Source: Flavobacteriaceae bacterium (GTDB lineage Bacteria; Bacteroidota; Bacteroidia; Flavobacteriales; Weeksellaceae). From it: 18,453 nucleotides of DNA. Below, piece by piece: positions 8,439-17,100 of the stretch. The position numbers and the translations under genes are program-made. Where the stretch lies: the NCBI GenBank assembly GCA_031273305.1, contig JAISSC010000070.1, positions 1 through 18,453 on the forward strand, written 5' to 3'. Position 1 is the first letter of the stretch, and every line of letters begins with the position of its first letter. A model generated the notes under the pieces. That model made no database searches. It had not been told where the DNA came from and saw nothing but the letters and a program-made list of their open reading frames with translations.

Positions 8439-8522
8439 AGAAGAAAAGTAAAAGATCAAAGGGAATTAATGACGGAAAAAATAAAAAAATCTTTATCAGA
8501 GCGAAAAAAAGAACGAAATTGC

Positions 8523-8552
8523 TTGCATATACAAAACAAAATGTTACCTTTG
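8523..8552 (+). promoter_or_regulatory. Bacteroidota-type promoter of the HU gene
   Basis: A -33 TTG (8523-8525), a 19-nt spacer and a -7 TACCTTTG (8545-8552) match the TTG-N19-TAnnTTTG consensus of the Bacteroidota primary sigma factor exactly. Transcription should begin near 8559, giving a leader of about 30 nt before the ATG at 8591. A strong constitutive promoter suits an abundant nucleoid protein. Confidence 0.8.
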
Positions 8553-8590
8553 TCATATTAAGATAAATAACCTTATTAAAATAAATCGTC

Positions 8591-8869
8591 ATGAACAAAT
8601 CAGAATTAATTGATGCAATTGCAGCCGATGCTGATATTACTAAAGTAGCAGCAAAAAAAGCGTTAGATTCTTTTCTAACAAACGTTACCAAATCATTGAA
8701 AAAAGGTAATAAAGTTACGTTAGTAGGCTTTGGTACTTTTTCAGTATCCAAAAGGAATGCTAGAGAAGGTATCAACCCTCAGACTAAGGCAAAAATCAAA
8801 ATCCCTGCAAAAAAAGTTGCAAAATTTAAAGCAGGTGCAGAATTATCTTCTGCAGTAAGTGGAAAATAA
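8591..8869 (+). CDS. HU family DNA-binding protein
   Basis: This is a 92-residue histone-like protein that bends and compacts DNA as a dimer. The N-terminal helical dimerisation part (MNKSELIDAIAADADI to about residue 40) leads into the HU core motif VGFGTFSV. The DNA-clasping beta arm carries the intercalating proline in INPQT. The protein is Lys/Ala-rich. The arm is slightly unusual: HU proteins normally read GRNPQTG, whereas here the residue before the Asn is Ile and the Gly after the Thr is replaced by Lys. The gene is monocistronic, with a consensus promoter upstream and a strong terminator 19 bp after the stop. Confidence 0.95.
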   Translation: MNKSELIDAIAADADITKVAAKKALDSFLTNVTKSLKKGNKVTLVGFGTFSVSKRNAREGINPQTKAKIKIPAKKVAKFKAGAELSSAVSGK

Positions 8870-8888
8870 ACTTGTAAAAGTTTAAAAG

Positions 8889-8928
8889 TAAGAAAGACTA
8901 TCATCACGATAGCCTTTCTTATTTTTTT
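8889..8928 (+). terminator. Intrinsic terminator after HU
   Basis: A 14-bp stem pairs 8889-8902 with 8908-8921 around a 5-nt loop, with one internal A-C mismatch, and is followed directly by seven T residues (8922-8928). Read from the minus strand the same hairpin is perfect apart from one G-T pair and lies about 45 bp beyond the converging membrane-protein cluster. It is followed there by a weaker run (CTTTTAAA), so it may also help end that transcript. Confidence 0.87.
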
Positions 8929-8972
8929 GTAGCTCTTGTATTTATTTTCACGTATTAGGATGGCACTTGGTT

Positions 8973-9314
8973 CTACCCTTTATTAGCTATTCTGACTATT
9001 GTATCTTTTGCTTTGCTGATAGCCAGAGGAATCAGGTAAGAGGAAACCGCCAATGCTATTTTTCCGCACATACTTTTTTTCTTTATAAACCGGGAAATAA
9101 ATTTTTCTGCACCCCAACCTATTAATAAGTTCAATGTGACCGGGTCTTGAATAAGTTCTGCAGCCTTATTTTTCAGGTTTTTGCCCACCTTTCCGAAAAC
9201 TTTAGGCAGGTTCTCAATACTCAGGGTCTCTTCCATTTCCTTTATCTCCTGCTTCAATATGCGTTTCCTCAGCAACAAGTCCTCATATGTTTTTATGTTA
9301 TTAGTCCTCGACAT
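8973..9314 (-). CDS. Hypothetical protein of the YtxH/holin membrane cluster
   Basis: The product has 113 residues from the ATG at 9314. I do not recognise a named family. It starts with a charged, coiled-coil-prone segment (about 7-30, DLLLRKRILKQEIKEMEE) and has two weakly hydrophobic stretches, VTLNLLIGWGAEKFI and KIALAVSSYLIPLAI. The C-terminus is basic. It is the last gene of a three-gene minus-strand set and overlaps the holin-like gene by 14 nt, indicating translational coupling. An ATG seven codons upstream (9335) would lengthen the overlap to 35 nt. Position and features parallel the third member of YqjD-YqjE-YqjK-type sets in enterobacteria; that comparison is inference. Confidence 0.75.
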   Translation of the reverse strand: MSRTNNIKTYEDLLLRKRILKQEIKEMEETLSIENLPKVFGKVGKNLKNKAAELIQDPVTLNLLIGWGAEKFISRFIKKKSMCGKIALAVSSYLIPLAISKAKDTIVRIANKG

Positions 9315-9639
9315 GGTCGTTCTCGTCTTTTTCATTCAATTGGAACTCAATAATTTTTCGCATAATATAGCTCCTGATCTTCTTCTGGTTTAAAAGTAAA
9401 ACAATAAAAGCAATCAGGTATAGCAAGGAAAATATAAGAATGCCTGCGCCGTAATTATTCATAAGTGCCCCGATAACCATACCTAAGGCAAAACTGAATA
9501 AGAACAGGAATATCATAGCTATAGTAAGAATGATAAAAATAAATATTAAAATGCTTACTAAACCCGAAATAGTCTCCGTCAGTTCAAGTTTTAGCAGTTC
9601 AATTCTTTTATTAATATACTTTTTAAAAATACCTACCAT
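9301..9639 (-). CDS. Phage holin superfamily III (PF07332, YqjE-like) membrane protein
   Basis: This is a 112-residue small membrane protein. The short amphipathic N-terminus (KKYINKRIELLKLELTE) is followed by two transmembrane helices, about residues 25-52 and 60-82, and a charged C-terminal tail ending DENDHVED. The layout matches the DUF1469/Phage_holin_3_6 family. Despite the name, members are usually chromosomal housekeeping or stress proteins, not phage lysis genes, and no phage genes are nearby. It sits between the YtxH-domain gene (42 bp upstream) and a coupled hypothetical gene, a common set in Flavobacteriia. The molecular role is unknown; inner-membrane or cell-surface stress tolerance is a reasonable inference. 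Confidence 0.83.
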   Translation of the reverse strand: MVGIFKKYINKRIELLKLELTETISGLVSILIFIFIILTIAMIFLFLFSFALGMVIGALMNNYGAGILIFSLLYLIAFIVLLLNQKKIRSYIMRKIIEFQLNEKDENDHVED

Positions 9640-9681
9640 AACTTATCTCTATTTTTTCAGTAATCACTGATGGATAAGAGG

Positions 9682-9963
9682 CTATTTTTCAGGCAGCTCA
9701 TCATGTTCACTGCTAAAAGTGTCTATTATTTCCTCCTTTTTCTTCTGGAGTTCCTTTTTGCATTTGTCATATCCCTCTTTCAATTCCTCTTTATACCTTT
9801 GATAAGAATCTTTTAGGCTGTCGCTTAAATCACCCGCTTTGTTTTTAATTTTCTTACGAGTATTTTTTCCTTTATCCGGAGCAAATAAAACTCCTGCCAG
9901 TAAACCCGCTGCCGCACCCAATATAATGCCGGCTAAAACGTTTTGTGTATTTTTATTTCCCAT
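9682..9963 (-). CDS. YtxH domain-containing protein
   Basis: The 93-residue protein has one N-terminal glycine-rich transmembrane helix (about residues 9-28), then the family signature LFAPDKGKNTRKKI. A highly charged Lys/Glu-rich helix or coiled coil (about 40-85) probably lies in the cytoplasm. YtxH proteins are small, usually stress-associated and otherwise uncharacterised. It is first in the three-gene minus-strand set and would be transcribed from the divergent promoter at 10012-10042, with a leader of about 42 nt. Confidence 0.87.
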   Translation of the reverse strand: MGNKNTQNVLAGIILGAAAGLLAGVLFAPDKGKNTRKKIKNKAGDLSDSLKDSYQRYKEELKEGYDKCKKELQKKKEEIIDTFSSEHDELPEK

Positions 9964-10001
9964 GATATTAAAATATTAAATGATTATTATAAACTTATTT
10001 T

Positions 10002-10032
10002 TTGTTACTAACAAATTTACTCAATAAATTTG
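10002..10032 (+). promoter_or_regulatory. Promoter of the aminotransferase-murB-lpxK run
   Basis: A TTG (10002-10004, within TTTG), a 20-nt spacer and a -7 TAAATTTG (10025-10032) fit the Bacteroidota consensus. Transcription would begin near 10039, about 20 nt before the ATG at 10060. It overlaps the oppositely oriented promoter at 10012-10042, so only one polymerase could bind at a time. Confidence 0.62.
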
Positions 10033-10033
10033 T
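10011..10033. repeat. Perfect inverted repeat holding two divergent -7 boxes
   Basis: The arms ACAAATTTA (10011-10019) and TAAATTTGT (10025-10033) are exact reverse complements around a 5-nt spacer. Each arm is a TAnnTTTG -7 box on its own strand. The symmetry could simply reflect back-to-back promoters, or it could be an operator for a dimeric regulator. Confidence 0.75.
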
Positions 10034-10042
10034 CAATTCCAA
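10012..10042 (-). promoter_or_regulatory. Promoter of the YtxH-holin cluster
   Basis: On the minus strand a TTG (10042-10040), a 20-nt spacer and a -7 TAAATTTG (10019-10012) match the Bacteroidota consensus. The predicted start near 10005 gives a leader of about 42 nt before the YtxH ATG at 9963. It overlaps the plus-strand promoter over most of its length. Confidence 0.62.
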
Positions 10043-10059
10043 AATAACAGAAAAAAATT

Positions 10060-11259
10060 ATGCCGAAATTTTCTTCAAGGGGGATAAAAATGCCGGAATC
10101 TCCTATACGTAAGCTGGCTCCGTATGCAAAAAAGGCCAAAGAACGAGGTTTAAAAGTGTATCATTTAAACATCGGGCAACCTGATATAAAATCCCCGCAG
10201 GCTTCCGTACGAGCACTAAAAAATATAGACCTTGATATTTTTGAGTATGCTCCGTCGGAAGGAAGTCTTGATTACAGACAGACACTGGCGAAGTATTATA
10301 ATACCTTAGGCTTTACAGATATAACGGTAGATAATTTTATTATCACCAACGGAGGCTCAGAAGCACTTTCTTTCACCTTGAGTTGTTTATGTGACGATGG
10401 GGACGAGATCATAGTGCCGGAGCCGTTCTATGCTAATTATTATGGTTTTGCGGAGGCTTTAGGAGTTAAGATAGTTCCGGTAGTTTCCACTATTGATACA
10501 GGATTTGCCCTGCCGGATATTGAAAAATTCAAGGATTTGATAACTCCCAGAACCAAAGCTATATTGGTAACTAATCCGAGTAACCCTACGGGCTATCTTT
10601 ATTCTCGTGAAGAATTAAAAAAATTGGCGGATATTACGGTAGAAAATGATATTTTTTTGATTTCCGATGAGGTATATAGAGAGTACGTATACGATGGACA
10701 AACTCATTATTCCGTATTGGAATTTCCTGAACTTAAGGAAAATGCAATAGTAGTGGATTCTGAGTCTAAAAGATATAGCCTTTGTGGGATACGTTGCGGT
10801 TTTCTGGTTACCCGAAATAAAAAATTTATAGAAACTGCTTTGAAATTTGCCCAAGCCCGACTTAGCCCTGTCCTGCTGGGGCAGATATTGGCAAATGCAG
10901 CTCATTATGAGCCTGATTCTTATATTGACGAGGTGAGAAAAAAATATACAGAAAGGCGGGATTTGTTAGTGAAACTTCTCAATGAGATTCCGGGAGTTAT
11001 TTGTCCCGTGCCCAAAGGAGCTTTTTATTGCACGGTGGAATTGCCGGTAGATAACGCCGAAGACTTCTGCCTTTGGTTGTTAAAAGAGTTTGAATATGAA
11101 AACGGAACCGTAATGCTTGCTCCGGCACAGGGTTTTTATTCAAACCATGAATTAGGAAAAAGACAGGTACGGATTGCTTATGTTATAAATAAAGAAGATA
11201 TAGCCAAATCAATACAGATCATCAAAAAAGGGTTGGAAGTGTATAATTCAATTGCATGA
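10060..11259 (+). CDS. Class I/II PLP-dependent aminotransferase
   Basis: This 399-residue cytoplasmic enzyme is a fold-type I aminotransferase. Signatures are HLNIGQPD (35-42), NPSNPTG (172-178), SDEVY (202-206, with Asp203 pairing the PLP nitrogen), the Schiff-base Lys237 in DSESKRYSLCGIRCG, and the carboxylate-binding Arg371 in RQVRIAY. The family is close to aspartate/aromatic-type transaminases, but sequence alone does not fix the amino donor. The N-terminal MPESPIRKL segment is typical of Bacteroidota homologues and supports the ATG at 10060 over the one at codon 11. The stop overlaps the murB start as ATGA (11256-11259), so the two are coupled and probably share the promoter at 10002-10032. 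Confidence 0.92.
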   Translation: MPKFSSRGIKMPESPIRKLAPYAKKAKERGLKVYHLNIGQPDIKSPQASVRALKNIDLDIFEYAPSEGSLDYRQTLAKYYNTLGFTDITVDNFIITNGGSEALSFTLSCLCDDGDEIIVPEPFYANYYGFAEALGVKIVPVVSTIDTGFALPDIEKFKDLITPRTKAILVTNPSNPTGYLYSREELKKLADITVENDIFLISDEVYREYVYDGQTHYSVLEFPELKENAIVVDSESKRYSLCGIRCGFLVTRNKKFIETALKFAQARLSPVLLGQILANAAHYEPDSYIDEVRKKYTERRDLLVKLLNEIPGVICPVPKGAFYCTVELPVDNAEDFCLWLLKEFEYENGTVMLAPAQGFYSNHELGKRQVRIAYVINKEDIAKSIQIIKKGLEVYNSIA

Positions 11260-12281
11260 TAAACATTCAGGAAAATATAGATATTAAGGAACTCACGACC
11301 TTTAAAGTTCCGGCATTATGTCATTATTTTACAGAAGTTTATACTCCGGAGGAATTAAATGAAGCAATAAGTTTTGCTAAAAATAAAAAACTTCAACTCT
11401 TGTTTCTGGGAGGAGGAAGTAATATCTTATTCACCGATGCTTTTCGGGGATTAATAATAAAACTGAATTTAAAAGGGATAAAAGAGTCGGTAGAAGATGA
11501 AGAGCATGTAATCGTATCGGCGCAAGCCGGAGAAGAATGGAACTCATTCGTACAATATTGTATTGTAAGAGGATACGGAGGATTGGAAAATCTCTCCTTA
11601 ATTCCCGGTAATGTAGGAACTTCACCCATGCAAAATATAGGAGCCTACGGCGTGGAAATGAAAGATACTTTTTATTCTTTACAGGCTCTTAATATAAAAA
11701 CTCAGGAAATAGAAACCTTTACTCCTGCTTTATGTAAGTTTGGATATAGAGAATCATTTTTTAAGAACGAGGGAAAAGATCAATACGTTATCTTGGAGGT
11801 AAAATTCAAACTTACCCGAAAGAATCATAAACTTACCGCTTCTTATGGGGCGATACAGGAGAAACTCAATGAAAAGAATATTATCCGCCCGACGCTTAAA
11901 GACATCAGTGACGCAGTAGTTCAAATCCGAAAAAGTAAGTTGCCCGACCCTGAAATTTTAGGTAATGCCGGAAGTTTCTTTAAAAACCCAATACTTCCTT
12001 TAGATAAATTCCAACAACTTCAAAAAATATTTCCGACAATTCCGCATTACCGTTTGCCCGACAGGCAGATTAAGATTCCTGCAGGATGGTTAATAGAACA
12101 TGCAGGATGGAAAGGTAAAAAAACAGGTGATGCCGGTGTGCACGAAAAACAGGCTTTGGTTCTGGTAAATTACGGAAAAGCTACCGGAAAAGAAATCTTT
12201 CAGCTATCGGAAATTATTATACAGGATGTTGATAAAATTTTCAATATTCAGTTGCAAAGAGAGGTAAATATCATCATATAA
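11256..12281 (+). CDS. murB: UDP-N-acetylmuramate dehydrogenase
   Basis: MurB reduces UDP-GlcNAc-enolpyruvate to UDP-MurNAc with NADPH and FAD, the second committed step of peptidoglycan synthesis in the cytoplasm. The 341-residue protein has the FAD-binding motif LGGGSNIL (51-58) and the IPGNVGTSPMQNIGAYG segment (116-132). The catalytic set is Arg165 (GYRES), the proton-donor Ser240 (NAGSFFKNP) and Glu336 (QREVNII). The intact tyrosine-loop region and length fit type I MurB, as in E. coli. It is coupled to the preceding aminotransferase by a 4-nt overlap and lies 20 bp upstream of lpxK, which forms an envelope-building run. Confidence 0.96.
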   Translation: MINIQENIDIKELTTFKVPALCHYFTEVYTPEELNEAISFAKNKKLQLLFLGGGSNILFTDAFRGLIIKLNLKGIKESVEDEEHVIVSAQAGEEWNSFVQYCIVRGYGGLENLSLIPGNVGTSPMQNIGAYGVEMKDTFYSLQALNIKTQEIETFTPALCKFGYRESFFKNEGKDQYVILEVKFKLTRKNHKLTASYGAIQEKLNEKNIIRPTLKDISDAVVQIRKSKLPDPEILGNAGSFFKNPILPLDKFQQLQKIFPTIPHYRLPDRQIKIPAGWLIEHAGWKGKKTGDAGVHEKQALVLVNYGKATGKEIFQLSEIIIQDVDKIFNIQLQREVNIII

Positions 12282-12301
12282 TTTTTAATTTTGTCACGGA
12301 C

Positions 12302-13318
12302 ATGAAGATACTACTTTACCCTTTTGCCGTATTATATGGGTTGGTTACATACATAAGAAATAAATTTTTTGATTGGAGGATATTTAGGTCAAAAAGTTAT
12401 AAAAAACCTGTCATAGCAGTAGGTAATTTGAGTGTTGGCGGCACGGGAAAATCACCCTTTGTTATTTACCTGATAGGATTATTAAAAGACACTAAACTGA
12501 TAGGAGTGATGAGTCGGGGATATGGAAGAAAAACCACAGGGTATCATTTTGCCAATTACGAAACCGGTTTTGAGGATATAGGAGACGAGCCTATGCAGTT
12601 TTTTGAACGGTTTAGGAATAGAATTATAGTAGGAGTAGATGAAAAAAGAACTCACGGAATAGATAATCTGATCAAAGACTTTAACCCCGATATTTTCATA
12701 TTGGACGATGCATACCAGCACCGGTATTTGAGAGCGGGGTTGTATATACTACTTACAGATTATCATTATCCATATTACGAAGATTATCTTTTACCTTTGG
12801 GTCGTTTGAGAGAAGGGCGATATGGAGCTAAAAGAGCACGGATAGTAGTAGTAACGAAATGCCCGGAAACTCTTACGGAAGAAGATAAAAAAATGATAGA
12901 AAGAAGACTGAAATTACGACCTTATCAGGCGTTATTTTTCTCCAGCATTATCTATGAAAAACGAGTGGTTTCCTATAATTCCAGCTTTGCAATAGAGGAA
13001 ATCTCACAGTATAATATACTTTTGATCACCGGAATAGCTAAATTTTACGATATTTTGGATTTTGCAGAAGAAAAATTTGCCTCAGTAGTGCATCTTAAAT
13101 TCAAAGACCATCATAACTTTTCGGAGTCGGATATAAAAAATATAGAAAAGGCGTACCAAAACATAAAAGGAGACAGCATTATTCTCACCACAGAAAAAGA
13201 TTACATGCGTTTGAAACATTTCCAACAATTGAGAAATAGCCTGTTTTATTTGCCCATAAATATCGAGTTGGACAAGCCGGAGGAGTTTAAAAGCCTGATT
13301 TATAATTATGTAAGATGA
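12302..13318 (+). CDS. lpxK: Tetraacyldisaccharide 4'-kinase
   Basis: LpxK phosphorylates the 4' position of the tetraacyl-disaccharide 1-phosphate lipid A precursor at the inner membrane. The 338-residue protein begins with a hydrophobic anchor (about residues 3-20). It carries the P-loop GNLSVGGTGKSP (41-52), SRGYGR (71-76), the ILDDAYQHR acidic motif (133-141; Asp135/Asp136) and LLPLGRLRE (163-171). A Walker-like TTEKDYMRL segment lies near the C-terminus. It indicates a Gram-negative envelope with lipid A. It follows murB by 20 bp without a visible promoter or terminator, so it is probably part of the same transcript. Confidence 0.95.
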   Translation: MKILLYPFAVLYGLVTYIRNKFFDWRIFRSKSYKKPVIAVGNLSVGGTGKSPFVIYLIGLLKDTKLIGVMSRGYGRKTTGYHFANYETGFEDIGDEPMQFFERFRNRIIVGVDEKRTHGIDNLIKDFNPDIFILDDAYQHRYLRAGLYILLTDYHYPYYEDYLLPLGRLREGRYGAKRARIVVVTKCPETLTEEDKKMIERRLKLRPYQALFFSSIIYEKRVVSYNSSFAIEEISQYNILLITGIAKFYDILDFAEEKFASVVHLKFKDHHNFSESDIKNIEKAYQNIKGDSIILTTEKDYMRLKHFQQLRNSLFYLPINIELDKPEEFKSLIYNYVR

Positions 13319-13395
13319 TAAATAAAAATGAGCCTGTCATTTGATTTTTTTTCATGTCGGGTGATTTGTTTAACTTTAACCCCAAATTACTACTT

Positions 13396-14100
13396 ATGAG
13401 TAAAAAAATATTATTTTGGATTTTCTTAATTACCGGAATAGTTTGGATTGTGGGAGCAAGTTGCTGGTATATATGGATGGAAAGTCCGGATTTGGGAAGC
13501 ATAAAGTGGGAAGAAAATTTTAACAGTAAAGACCCAAATACTCAGGTATTTTTTAAGGCGGTTTTGGTGGTCATTATTCCCTTGTTGGTAACGGCGTTGT
13601 TGTTCTATTTCATAGGATTGCTTTTTGGCAAGAAAACAGAGAATGCCTTATATGAGGTAGAGAAGGAAAATGAGAATTTAAAGAATGAGCTGGTGCAGCA
13701 GGTAGATAAGATAGAGACCATGAAGGTGCTTTATACAGGAGGGAAGATACAAAAAAGAAAGCGGAATCCGGTAGTAACAGGAAAAGAAGAGAGAGAGGAA
13801 GAGGTGAAGAAAGAGGAAATTGCACATTCGGACATAAAGCGGGACGATTTAAAAGTAATAGAGGGAATAGGAGAAAGGATAGAATTTTTTTTGAATGAAA
13901 ATGGAATTTATACTTGGGAACAACTTTCTCAAGAGACAAAAGAAAAGTTAAAGAATATTTTGGAAATATATGGAGGAGCCTCTTATAAGATTCACAATCC
14001 TGCCACCTGGCCGGAGCAGGCGGCTCTGGCAAATAAAGGCGAATGGGAGGAACTTAATGCCTTGAAAGAAAAAGTCAGAAAAAGCCAGATAGTAAGCTGA
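13396..14100 (+). CDS. Membrane-anchored helix-hairpin-helix protein
   Basis: From the chosen ATG the protein has 234 residues. Two transmembrane helices lie at about residues 4-27 and 50-78, then a coiled coil (about 82-110, VEKENENLKNEL). A Lys/Glu-rich linker follows, then a C-terminal helix-hairpin-helix-like domain. That domain has LKVIEGIGERIEFFLNENGI, TWEQLS, and the tail motif ATWPEQAALANKGEWEELNALK. The C-terminal module is frequent in Bacteroidota proteins; HhH folds usually touch DNA or RNA, but its ligand in this membrane setting is unknown. The frame is also open to an ATG at 13354, which would add 14 residues; the ATG at 13396 puts Lys-Lys directly before the first helix. It follows lpxK after a short gap and precedes mfd. 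Confidence 0.78.
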   Translation: MSKKILFWIFLITGIVWIVGASCWYIWMESPDLGSIKWEENFNSKDPNTQVFFKAVLVVIIPLLVTALLFYFIGLLFGKKTENALYEVEKENENLKNELVQQVDKIETMKVLYTGGKIQKRKRNPVVTGKEEREEEVKKEEIAHSDIKRDDLKVIEGIGERIEFFLNENGIYTWEQLSQETKEKLKNILEIYGGASYKIHNPATWPEQAALANKGEWEELNALKEKVRKSQIVS

Positions 14101-14156
14101 AATCGTGTAAAATTAGTATAAAAAGCTGAATTTTCATCAGATGATAGTTGATTCCA

Positions 14157-14189
14157 TTGTGAAAGAGGGTCGGAAATTTAGTACCTTTG
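14157..14189 (+). promoter_or_regulatory. Putative mfd promoter
   Basis: TACCTTTG at 14182-14189 is identical to the HU -7 box. A TTG lies 22 nt upstream (14157-14159), slightly longer than the usual spacing. The predicted transcription start (about 14195-14197) coincides with the TTG start codon of mfd, which would make the mRNA leaderless or nearly so. Confidence 0.5.
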
Positions 14190-14196
14190 CAAAGTT

Positions 14197-17100
14197 TTGA
14201 AAACAAATCATATCGTTACTTCGATTTTTCCACACCTGAAAAAAACCGTTTTAGGTGAGGAAGTTCATAGATACCTGTCGGAAAGATCACCCGTAAAACT
14301 AGCCGTAAAAGGAGCCGCAGGTTCTTATATCAGCCTGTTCAGCAGTTTTTTATACCATGAGTTTAAAAAAACGGTCTTTCTCTTTTTTGCAGATAAAGAA
14401 GAAGCCGCTTGTGTTTTAAACGAGACGGAAGATATTTTCGGAAAAGAAAACGTACTATTTTATCCGAGTTCTCATCTTTTTCCTTATCAAATTGAGGAAG
14501 TTCAAAATGCAAATATTGTATTACGAACGGAAGTAATCAGCAACCTTTCCAAAACATCAGACCCTAAATTTATCATCTCCTATGCAGACGCCCTTTCGGA
14601 AAAAGTGATAGCTAAATCCGATTTGAAGGACATCAGCGTAAAAATAAAGACCAGAGATAAATTGGATTCGGGTTTTCTAAATGAAATCCTGTTCAGTTTT
14701 GAATTTCACCGGACTGATTTTGTTACCCAACCGGGTGAGTTTTCCCTTCGGGGAGGAATACTGGATGTCTTCTCTTATTCGGACGAACAGCCTTATCGTA
14801 TCGGCTTTTTCGGAGATGAAGTAGAAACAATACGTAAATTTAATATTGAAACCCAACTTTCCGAAGAAAAAATAAATGAATTTTCGATTGTTCCCAACAT
14901 TGATAACCCTCAGCAGACAACCGGAAAAGTCAATTTTCCGGATTATCTTCCTAAAGATACCATATTTATCGCCAAAGACCTCTCCCTGTCTTTATCTAAT
15001 ATTGATGGGAAGTTCAAGAAAGCGGAAGAGACCTATTCTTCTTTAACTCAGAATATAAAAAGAGGAGAGCCTCAACAATTGTATGTTCAGTCGGGAGAAC
15101 TAACAGAGAAAATACGCTCATTCTCTTTCATAGAATTTTCTTCTGCACCCTATTTTCCAGAGTACAAAACACTAAGATTGAATCAGACGGAACAACCGAG
15201 TTTTCACAAACAATTTGATCTTCTCGGTCAGGACTTACTGGAAAAAGAAGATAAGGGGTTCACAAATTATGTTTCTTTTCAGTCTGAAAAGCAGGAACAT
15301 AGATTGCTGGACATCTTTTCGGAAACAAAAAAGGAAATTCCCTTTGCAGGTATCCATGCCAATACCGGTAAAGGCTTTGTGGACTATGATTCAAAGTTCC
15401 TGATATATACAGATCATCAGATTTTTGAACGGTACTATCGGTATAATCTCCGAAATTCTTTTTCCAAGTCGGAATCTCTCACTCTGAAAGAACTTACCGA
15501 CTTGAAAGTAGGGGATTTTGTTACTCACACCGATCACGGAATCGGAAAATTCATGGGATTGGTAAAGATAAAGAACGATGATAAAATACAGGAAACCATA
15601 AAGCTGGTTTACAGAAATAATGATATTCTCTATGTAAATATTCATTCCCTACATAAAATAGCAAAATTTTCCGGCAAGGAAGGAGCAGAAATTACCTTAA
15701 ACCAATTAGGCTCTCCCGTCTGGAGAAATCTGAAGAACAAAGCTAAAAAGAAAGTAAAGGAAGTAGCTTTTGACCTGATAAAATTATATGCGGAGAGGAG
15801 AACCAAACAGGGATTTGCTTTCTCTCCCGATGGTTACCTGCAAAACGAACTGGAGGCTTCTTTTATGTATGAAGATACTCCCGATCAGGAGAGGGCTGCA
15901 CAGGAAGTAAAAAACGATATGGAAAAACCTGTTGCTATGGACAGGCTGGTTTGTGGCGATGTGGGGTTCGGGAAAACAGAGGTGGCTATCCGTGCTGCTT
16001 TTAAAGCGGCCGTAGATGGAAAACAAACCGCTATCATGGTTCCTACCACCATTCTCGCCCTGCAACATTACAAAACTTTCTCTCAAAGGTTAAAGGATTT
16101 TCCCGTTCGGGTAGAATATTTAAACCGATTCAAATCCCAGAAACAGAAAAAGGAAATTATACAGGGACTGGCAGGAGGAGAAATTGATATTGTTATCGGA
16201 ACCCAGCAATTAATAGGAAAAGATGTCTTGTTTAAGGATTTAGGATTATTAATTGTTGATGAGGAACACAAATTCGGCGTTTCCGTAAAAGATAAGCTAA
16301 AAATCTTGAAAACAACGGTTGATACTCTTACCTTAACCGCTACCCCCATTCCTAGAACCTTACAGTTTTCCTTAATGGCTGCTCGGGATTTATCCGTAAT
16401 CAAAACTCCTCCTCCCAATCGGCAGCCGGTGCATACCCAACTCATCGGATTCAATGAAGAACAAATCAGAGATGCCATTCAATATGAGCTAAACCGGGAA
16501 GGGCAGGTTTTTTTTATTAATAATCGGATTGAATATCTCAATGTTATTGCAGGAATGATAAAACGCCTTGTTCCTCAGGCGAGGATTGCAGTAGGATACG
16601 GACAAATGGACGGAAAAAAATTGGAACAGATCATGGTTGATTTTATGGAGGGAGAGTATGACGTTTTGGTCTCCACAACGATTATAGAATCAGGGTTGGA
16701 CGTTCCGAATGCCAATACTATTTTTATCAACGATGCACAAAAATTCGGATTGGCAGACTTACATCAGATGAGAGGAAGGGTCGGACGCTCCAACCGGAAA
16801 GCCTTTTGTTATCTGATTACTCCCCCTCTGGATGTAATTACTTCAGAAGCGAGAAAGCGGTTACAGGCGGTGGAACAGTTTTCAGATTTAGGTTCCGGAT
16901 TTAACATTGCGATGAAAGATTTGGAAATTCGGGGAGCCGGAGACCTCTTAGGAGCAGAACAAAGCGGATTTTTTGCAGAGATTGGATTTGAGGCATATCA
17001 GGAAATATTAAATGAGGCTATTGAAGAACTGAAAGAAAATGAATTTTCAGATTTATTTGAGGAAGAGAACGAAAAAAAGGATTTTGTTTCAGAGGTGCAA

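Noticed and set aside
9301..9639. Prophage remnant suggested by the holin-family protein
   Set aside because: No lysis, structural or integrase gene is nearby, and PF07332/YqjE-like proteins are usually chromosomal membrane proteins grouped with YtxH.
13610..14032. 140-codon open frame on the minus strand inside the HhH gene
   Set aside because: The translation is low-complexity (Pro/Leu/Ser-rich) and antisense to a gene with clear domains, so it is a shadow frame.
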